Source: a virus
Virus record (IMG/VR): IMGVR_UViG_3300009548_000019
Coordinates: 1 to 37,758 of that record
DNA: 37,758 nucleotides
Strand: one strand, 5' to 3'
The translations under genes and the position numbers were made by a program. This document shows positions 33,818 through 37,758 of the stretch, piece by piece. Below the pieces are notes generated by a model. It was not told the DNA's origin and made no database searches. It saw only the letters and a program-made list of their open reading frames with translations. How positions within the stretch are numbered: position 1 is the first letter of the stretch; each line of letters begins with the position of its first letter.

Positions 33818-34049
33818 CGTTACACCTCACGCCCTTTCCCAACTCTTTCGGTGCTGGTCCCATGTTCACAAACTCATACGTCATCACTCCGTGCGGAGTT
33901 GATTCGTCGATCTCCATGCGGATGTGAACGTGGCACCGAGCGCAGTTAACATCAACCCAATGCCACGTATGATTGCACGGCAGCCCCATTTGCTCGCACT
34001 GCTCGTGCCTCTTTTCCTTGTGCCCAAACCATCGGCAGAGTAGACTCAT
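33789..34049 (-). CDS. Small Cys/His-rich protein (86 aa)
   Basis: It starts MSLLCRWFGHKEKRHEQC, followed by CNHTWHW and CARCH, forming a plausible zinc site, then an acidic tail. The ATG overlaps the previous stop (ATGA). Its 3' end overlaps the start of GroEL. The function is not recognised. Confidence 0.75.
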   Translation of the reverse strand: MSLLCRWFGHKEKRHEQCEQMGLPCNHTWHWVDVNCARCHVHIRMEIDESTPHGVMTYEFVNMGPAPKELGKGVRCNDEQRYQTRS

Positions 34050-34207
34050 TTTTGGAATGCCCCCGCAAAGGCTACAAGACCATCCAAAAACAAAATCATC
34101 GCTGCTATAATACTAAGCAGCCCGATGCCTTGAGTGTGTATCAGAATCATGTAGGCGAGATACGTATATCCTACCCCTGACAGAACTTTGAAGAATGGTG
34201 AGTTCAT
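34046..34207 (-). CDS. 53-residue membrane protein, holin-like in size
   Basis: The ATG is the last base of the previous stop (TGATG) and the stop overlaps the next ATG (ATGA), which strongly supports the gene. Two hydrophobic helices (about residues 9-22 and 28-49) are separated by a short polar turn. Small two-span phage membrane proteins include holins, but no endolysin is adjacent. Confidence 0.68.
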   Translation of the reverse strand: MNSPFFKVLSGVGYTYLAYMILIHTQGIGLLSIIAAMILFLDGLVAFAGAFQK

Positions 34208-34503
34208 CAGTTCCACTTTACCCCTTCGCCGCCCGCCCGCAACGTTGACAAATCAATCGGCGGTTCCTCGGGCTGCTGCGGAGGCAGAGCGAGTTTCACC
34301 GCCGCTGTTGGAATGCACTCCAGCGAGCACGCCTGCATTCGCCCCACGGAGCCGTCAGGAAACTGACGAGTAATCATATACCAGTCAGTCATCTCAACGA
34401 GCATTTCTTGCGTGCCGGGTGCAGCGAGGTCCCACTTCTGAACCTTCCCGCAATCCCCATCACACGTTCGTTCCACTATCTGCGTTACAGTCTTTTGAGC
34501 CAT
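34207..34503 (-). CDS. Small zinc-binding protein (98 aa)
   Basis: The start is ATG 34503, with GAGG upstream. CDGDCG near the start and ACSLEC later form two Cys pairs. A Trp/Tyr-rich middle and a Pro-rich end follow. Its stop shares a base with the next ATG. No family is recognised. Confidence 0.75.
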   Translation of the reverse strand: MAQKTVTQIVERTCDGDCGKVQKWDLAAPGTQEMLVEMTDWYMITRQFPDGSVGRMQACSLECIPTAAVKLALPPQQPEEPPIDLSTLRAGGEGVKWN

Positions 34504-34805
34504 TTCATCACCTCGATGTACTTCAGGTAAAGCCGAATCCAAAACGATTGCTTGTGAACTGGTTCGTTGGGCGTGGACGGTATCTGGTCAAAAAAGAATT
34601 CCACATCCTCGGTGCGAAGAACCTCCCGCCCCATGTCGTTCAGATACACAACCACAGTAGAACACTGCCGCCGAGGCAACGCTGCGTTTTCTCCGAACGA
34701 CCATGCATGATACTCCAACCGGAGAAATCCGCCCACGGCATTCACCGAAGAAAGAACGTGCAGCGACGGCGGTTTCAGGTGCTGGTTGATGTCATGAGCA
34801 ATCAC
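34485..34805 (-). CDS. Protein of unknown function (106 aa)
   Basis: I chose GTG 34805, which overlaps the previous stop in a GTGA junction, because the upstream ATG at 34844 lies inside the previous gene. It has basic and aromatic segments, a VVVYLND strand, and a C-terminal amphipathic helix rich in Lys, Trp and Leu. It overlaps the next gene by 19 bases. Confidence 0.62.
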   Translation of the reverse strand: MIAHDINQHLKPPSLHVLSSVNAVGGFLRLEYHAWSFGENAALPRRQCSTVVVYLNDMGREVLRTEDVEFFFDQIPSTPNEPVHKQSFWIRLYLKYIEVMKWLKRL

Positions 34806-35014
34806 GACGCGCCCCCGGGTTTGTCGGGCCAAACCTGCGAGCATCCAAAATGCCCTGCCAAGAATCCGTAGAAGGCGTAAAGGCTTGAAACGTAACTAGG
34901 ACCCAAGTCACGCTGGGTATGAAAGTGGTATGCAGTCGTGACGACGAACACCAGTAAGGCTATCGGCACGTGACCGTCATTCGTTATCTTTGACAAAATC
35001 GCTTGGATGTTCAT
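34802..35014 (-). CDS. Small membrane protein (70 aa)
   Basis: It starts MNIQAILSKI; the hydrophobic helix at about residues 17-31 (IALLVFVVTTAYHF) is followed by a second semi-hydrophobic stretch with YAFYGFLAGHFG. Start and stop both overlap neighbours by four bases. It is possibly a membrane-acting lysis or exclusion peptide, but nothing identifies it. Confidence 0.7.
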   Translation of the reverse strand: MNIQAILSKITNDGHVPIALLVFVVTTAYHFHTQRDLGPSYVSSLYAFYGFLAGHFGCSQVWPDKPGGAS

Positions 35015-35292
35015 TGAACGTCGTGTCCTTTCCTCTCGTCAATTACGATTGCATCGTCTGCACCACGATAGCAAATGCCGAAGACCGTCAACTCAAACGG
35101 CTTCTCGCCCGGTTTCGCTAGTACAAAAAACTCCCGCATCGGCGTGCTCCCGATACGAACATCAGCACAATGCCAAATCACCTTCTCGCTGTCCTTGCTC
35201 TGGCACTGCTCAACTTCCCAGAGTCGCTTGGCATTAATTTTGCCCGTGAGAGGGTTCAAGGCTTTTGGGTTCAGCCTTATCAGATATTTCAC
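35011..35292 (-). CDS. Protein of unknown function (93 aa)
   Basis: A small mixed alpha/beta protein with KRLWEVEQCQ, a VIWHCADVRIG strand and FELTVFGICYRG. It overlaps the previous gene by 58 bases and the next by four. No family is recognised. Confidence 0.7.
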   Translation of the reverse strand: MKYLIRLNPKALNPLTGKINAKRLWEVEQCQSKDSEKVIWHCADVRIGSTPMREFFVLAKPGEKPFELTVFGICYRGADDAIVIDERKGHDVQ

Positions 35293-35488
35293 GTCTCGCT
35301 CCCGCAGCCGCAGCCGCCTTCATAACCTCAAATTGCAATTGCTTCAGCGCCCACTTCGTAGCGGTGTGCACCAGCAACTGCTCGGATGTCATCTCTATCG
35401 GGTCTGTCGGCTCTCGTTCAACGAGCCAATCTTCAACACGAATCTTGTTCTGTGTAATTATCACAACGCCGTGCTTGTTGATTAGCAT
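35234..35488 (-). CDS. Protein of unknown function (84 aa)
   Basis: The start is ATG 35488, with AAAGGG upstream; the ATG at 35548 lacks a good ribosome binding site. It has an N-terminal strand MLINKHGVVII and a helical, Ala-rich middle. It overlaps the 52-residue gene by seven bases and the next gene by 58 bases. Confidence 0.65.
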   Translation of the reverse strand: MLINKHGVVIITQNKIRVEDWLVEREPTDPIEMTSEQLLVHTATKWALKQLQFEVMKAAAAAGARREISDKAEPKSLEPSHGQN

Positions 35489-35640
35489 TGTTGCCCTTTC
35501 GGTGCCCGCTTTTTTGGTATCCGATACAAACCCGCGTAAATAGTCCATCGTCCAAAAAAAACAATACCCCAGTCAAACCCATAAGTGGTTTTGAACCTCC
35601 CCACGGCTCTTGTACGAAAGCATTTGTCGCAGTTCATCAT
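35482..35640 (-). CDS. 52-residue Cys/aromatic protein
   Basis: It runs from ATG 35640, which overlaps the previous stop (ATGA) and has GGGAG upstream, to TAA at 35482. It has CDKC near the start, then a basic, Tyr/Trp/Phe-rich segment and a Lys-rich tail. The ribosome binding site and both overlaps support a real small gene. Confidence 0.6.
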   Translation of the reverse strand: MMNCDKCFRTRAVGRFKTTYGFDWGIVFFGRWTIYAGLYRIPKKRAPKGQQC

Positions 35641-35819
35641 TGTCTCCCTGTTAATGCCTGTTTGATGCGAACCACCAGCGTGGAGTACGGCGATATCGCT
35701 GCCGAATCAGCCCACACCGATGTCCATCCAAGCGTGCCCTTCAGGTCAGCTTTCAAATACCCCGACCGTTCGGTCACCGAGTACGAAACGCCGTTCACAA
35801 ATATCTTGCGTCCGCGCAT
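35637..35819 (-). CDS. Small basic beta protein (60 aa)
   Basis: The start is ATG 35819, with GGAGAAG upstream. It begins MRGRKIFVNGVSYSVTERSG, followed by a Trp-containing strand and a Ser/Val-rich end. It overlaps its neighbours at both ends. No family is recognised. Confidence 0.62.
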   Translation of the reverse strand: MRGRKIFVNGVSYSVTERSGYLKADLKGTLGWTSVWADSAAISPYSTLVVRIKQALTGRQ

Positions 35820-35983
35820 TTTTCTTCTCCGCAACCGCCCGCTATCCACCGAGCGATTGCCTTTGCCAGAATTTTTTGTTCGTTGTTCATGTAATTAAAC
35901 CCATCGGCGGTTTCAAAAGTTCCGATCACAAGTGGGTCGGATTCTGCCTGCCGACTAATGACCATGTTAGTTGTCCAAATCAT
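35795..35983 (-). CDS. Protein of unknown function (62 aa)
   Basis: The start is ATG 35983, in the previous stop (ATGA). A short beta N-terminus is followed by an amphipathic helix, KILAKAIARWIAGG, and a charged Cys-containing end. No family is recognised. Confidence 0.62.
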   Translation of the reverse strand: MIWTTNMVISRQAESDPLVIGTFETADGFNYMNNEQKILAKAIARWIAGGCGEEKCADARYL

Positions 35984-36522
35984 AGATTCATCCCCGGCAT
36001 TGCATTGTTCGCGAACAGCACGCCGCCCAGCGGCATCAAATCCGTGCGAATCCACATCGTCGGCGACGGGTAAATCAAAAGGAACGGCACATCCTCACTT
36101 TGGTTGTACACCCCATGCGTCATTTCCTTGAATGTATCCGGGTGAATGTACGCATAGCGAGTGATGGCGTGAGCCGCTCGCTTAATGCTATCAGCGCCCA
36201 TCGGCGCATTCACAATCGGCAACTGACTCACCAGCCATTGAAGCCGCTCAATCAACTGGTTCGTTGCGAGATGCTTCGCGTTCGTGCCGCTCCAGTCTTC
36301 GGGATACAATGGCGGCTGCGGGTCGGCGACTACATAGTTGTTCTCAATGTCGTTCACAAAGTACAACGGCTTGAGTTGCAGGTCCGGCGTCACTACTGTG
36401 TTCCCGATCCCTTCCCACGTCTGCGGGTCGTCAAGATATTTCTTCTGCGAGCCCTCAAACGATGTGAACTCGTCCCACCAACCCCGAAGTGTGTCCAGCA
36501 GTTGCGTGCCCCAGTCGCTCAT
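35980..36522 (-). CDS. Protein of unknown function (180 aa)
   Basis: The start is ATG 36522, with AAAGG seven bases upstream and an ATGA overlap with the previous gene. The protein has Trp-rich helices (GWWDEF, ERLQWLVSQL) and a C-terminal strand region with FLLIYPSPTMWIRTD. No family is recognised; it may be structural. Confidence 0.75.
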   Translation of the reverse strand: MSDWGTQLLDTLRGWWDEFTSFEGSQKKYLDDPQTWEGIGNTVVTPDLQLKPLYFVNDIENNYVVADPQPPLYPEDWSGTNAKHLATNQLIERLQWLVSQLPIVNAPMGADSIKRAAHAITRYAYIHPDTFKEMTHGVYNQSEDVPFLLIYPSPTMWIRTDLMPLGGVLFANNAMPGMNL

Positions 36523-37088
36523 GACTTCACCTTTACTGATGTCCAGTTTCTGCACCAGCCCCGCCGCACGTGCGGCTTCTCATTTGAGTTGCAAGTTCCC
36601 AACTCTACATCCGGCGGCAAGCCCATCGGGTTCTCCGCAGTTGGCGCAGGCGCAACATATCCCTGCGTACGCGGCGGCACAGGCGCGGCATTCCGCACAA
36701 CTTGGGCTTCCGGCAACGCCCACTGCGCAACCGTGAGTCCGGCGATATGCGTCAGTTCTTCCCATAGCTGCGGCGTCAGGACTTTTTGGGTTTGGTTCTC
36801 CATGATGTCCCGAACCTTGAGCACGCAGAATGCCATATCCATATCGTTCTTGCTCACCAGCGCAGCGAGCGTGCCCGTTGCGTAGCCCTGCACTAACGCC
36901 GCCGCATTACGAACTAGCCCTTCCCAAAGAGCCCCGGTTGGGGTTTCAGGCGCACCCGCCAATCCTTTACCTTTCACAAGAAGGTCCCGAACACGAAGAA
37001 TTTTTAACGCCAAAGAGGTCGGGTTAACATCAGCAGGCACCGTCGCAGACTGCCTTGAACTATCCCAGTAGCCGTCAATTTTGCACAT
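36519..37088 (-). CDS. Protein with an internal duplication (189 aa)
   Basis: Two related units are visible: ALKILRVRDLL...ALWEGLVRNAAALVQG (about residues 27-72) and AFCVLKVRDIM...QLWEELTHIAGLTVAQ (about 85-122). A Pro-rich linker and a basic Cys-containing tail follow. GGAGGGAG precedes the ATG. The duplication is clear, but the function is unknown. Confidence 0.78.
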   Translation of the reverse strand: MCKIDGYWDSSRQSATVPADVNPTSLALKILRVRDLLVKGKGLAGAPETPTGALWEGLVRNAAALVQGYATGTLAALVSKNDMDMAFCVLKVRDIMENQTQKVLTPQLWEELTHIAGLTVAQWALPEAQVVRNAAPVPPRTQGYVAPAPTAENPMGLPPDVELGTCNSNEKPHVRRGWCRNWTSVKVKS

Positions 37089-37344
37089 TGTTTTCTCCCT
37101 CCGGCGTCCAATGCCAAACCCCCGGTCGGGGTTCAGGGTCTGTCCGTTTCACAAACTCCTGACTCATCTGGGCTGCTACCGCCGCATTCAGAGCGGCGTG
37201 GTCAAAGTCTCTCACGTCCCGCCAAACATGATGTCGCCAGTGCTTCCGAACGAAAGGCCAGAGCAGCGCACCAATCAGTCCATCAAAGAGCGCCATCAAG
37301 AACAGTTCAAATTCCCAGTGCGCCCGGTCACGCAGCAGACTCAT
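37075..37344 (-). CDS. Small membrane-associated protein (89 aa)
   Basis: ATG 37344 lies in the previous stop (ATGA); ATG 37365 is an alternative. A hydrophobic segment (about residues 11-32, FELFLMALFDGLIGALLWPF) is followed by a His/Arg-rich stretch and an acidic helical tail. The function is unknown. Confidence 0.68.
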   Translation of the reverse strand: MSLLRDRAHWEFELFLMALFDGLIGALLWPFVRKHWRHHVWRDVRDFDHAALNAAVAAQMSQEFVKRTDPEPRPGVWHWTPEGENNVQN

Positions 37345-37526
37345 GAATGTTTCTTGCTCAAACATCCTAGAGTCTTCTCCATGATAATCGGCTTGAACGG
37401 CTGGTGCATCAACAGTAACCGATACTGCTCATCCAAAATTTCCATTACCGATTGGTGGCGTTCATCCTCGGCGAGTCGTGCCAGCCGTAACTCTTCCCAT
37501 ACCGCATCCCATTGTTCAGATGGCAT
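37341..37526 (-). CDS. Small helical protein (61 aa)
   Basis: The start is ATG 37526, with GGAGAAACTG directly upstream and one base shared with the previous TGA. A charged helix (EQWDAVWEELRLARLAEDE) is followed by a basic Met/Pro tail. No family is recognised. Confidence 0.68.
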   Translation of the reverse strand: MPSEQWDAVWEELRLARLAEDERHQSVMEILDEQYRLLLMHQPFKPIIMEKTLGCLSKKHS

Positions 37527-37615
37527 CAGTTTCTCCAAAGCCAAAGAATGCCGTACACGATGGCACCGCCGCACATCCCTATCAGCAAGAACCCGAGAGC
37601 GAACAAGAATGCCAT
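37526..37615 (-). CDS. 29-residue membrane peptide, first gene after the promoter
   Basis: It begins MAFLFALGFLLIGMCGG and ends in a short aromatic WLWRN. Almost the whole peptide is one hydrophobic helix with Gly residues. AAGG lies upstream and the stop shares a base with the next ATG. It is the first ORF behind the strong promoter at 37719-37747. Confidence 0.55.
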   Translation of the reverse strand: MAFLFALGFLLIGMCGGAIVYGILWLWRN

Positions 37616-37718
37616 CAGGATTTCACCTTGCCTGCAATGCTCCGGTCGTGCAAAATTTACCTATCCAGTTACGTCTACCCCACCTCGGGTACTTGGGGTT
37701 TGGCAACTAACAGGTCGC

Positions 37719-37747
37719 ATTATAAGGGACTCAGAGACGTTTGTCAA
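37719..37747 (-). promoter_or_regulatory. Near-perfect sigma70 promoter of the leftward operon
   Basis: On the minus strand TTGACA (37742-37747) and TATAAT (37719-37724) are exactly 17 bases apart, matching the bacterial consensus in both boxes. A leader of about 95 bases follows, with a CCCCA/TGGGG stem near its start, before the first small gene. Confidence 0.9.
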
Positions 37748-37758
37748 GCAGAATCGCG

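Noticed and set aside
36100-36885. 261-residue plus-strand frame
   Set aside because: It is antisense to two overlapping, well-supported minus-strand genes and has no recognisable domain.
1-37758. Integrase, attachment site, tRNA genes
   Set aside because: No recombinase motif, no direct repeats flanking a module and no tRNA cloverleaf were seen; intergenic gaps are too short for tRNA genes.

Overview
The window is part of the genome of a tailed, probably short-tailed, double-stranded DNA bacteriophage. It encodes both terminase subunits, a 747-residue portal, an N4-gp56-type major capsid protein, head and tail-fibre proteins, six free-standing homing endonucleases and a very large polyvalent protein. 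It has no DNA polymerase, RNA polymerase, integrase, lysin or tRNA, so this is only part of a genome. The host cannot be named. Consensus sigma70-type promoters and strong Shine-Dalgarno sequences point to an ordinary bacterial host. Coding density is very high: no gap exceeds about 170 bases, and most neighbouring genes overlap by 1-20 bases (ATGA, TAATG and TGATG junctions).

Right to middle (37.7 to 12.9 kb, all minus strand). A near-perfect sigma70 promoter at 37719-37747 opens a leftward transcription unit. It begins with about fifteen small genes, several for tiny membrane or zinc-binding proteins. GroEL, GroES and the small terminase follow as an overlapping trio. Next come a Cys-rich protein, two nucleases, a 905-residue fibre-like protein, further fibre and structural proteins, the large terminase, the portal, a scaffold-like protein, the major capsid protein and a GTG-initiated probable decoration protein. 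Six copies of a 22-bp motif with fixed internal spacing sit immediately upstream of ribosome binding sites between 15.0 and 31.4 kb. They are probably phage-specific promoters.

Middle to left (12.9 to 3.8 kb, minus strand). After a rho-independent terminator come a secreted trypsin-like protease, a zinc-ribbon protein, a histidine phosphatase, a short Pro/Gly-rich protein and a 2159-residue polyvalent protein. The last carries a GNAT-like domain, a radical-SAM domain with CxxxCxxC, an HExxH metallopeptidase-like domain and further domains. Proteins of this kind are usually packaged in the virion and injected with the DNA.

Left end (3.7 kb to 1). A three-gene plus-strand cassette with strong ribosome binding sites and its own terminator ends in a secreted Gly/Ser/Asn-rich protein. 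It is divergent from four minus-strand genes: a membrane protein overlapping an endonuclease VII-like gene, a coiled-coil membrane protein, and an uncharacterised 191-residue protein. Three copies of a palindrome, GTAC-N4-GTACTAT, overlap -10 elements here and look like a shared operator. The leader of the leftmost gene holds twelve exact tandem GCCNN pentamers.

The most distinctive items are the radical-SAM polyvalent protein, the phage GroEL-GroES-TerS operon, the six-copy intergenic motif, the shared palindrome and the GCCNN array.
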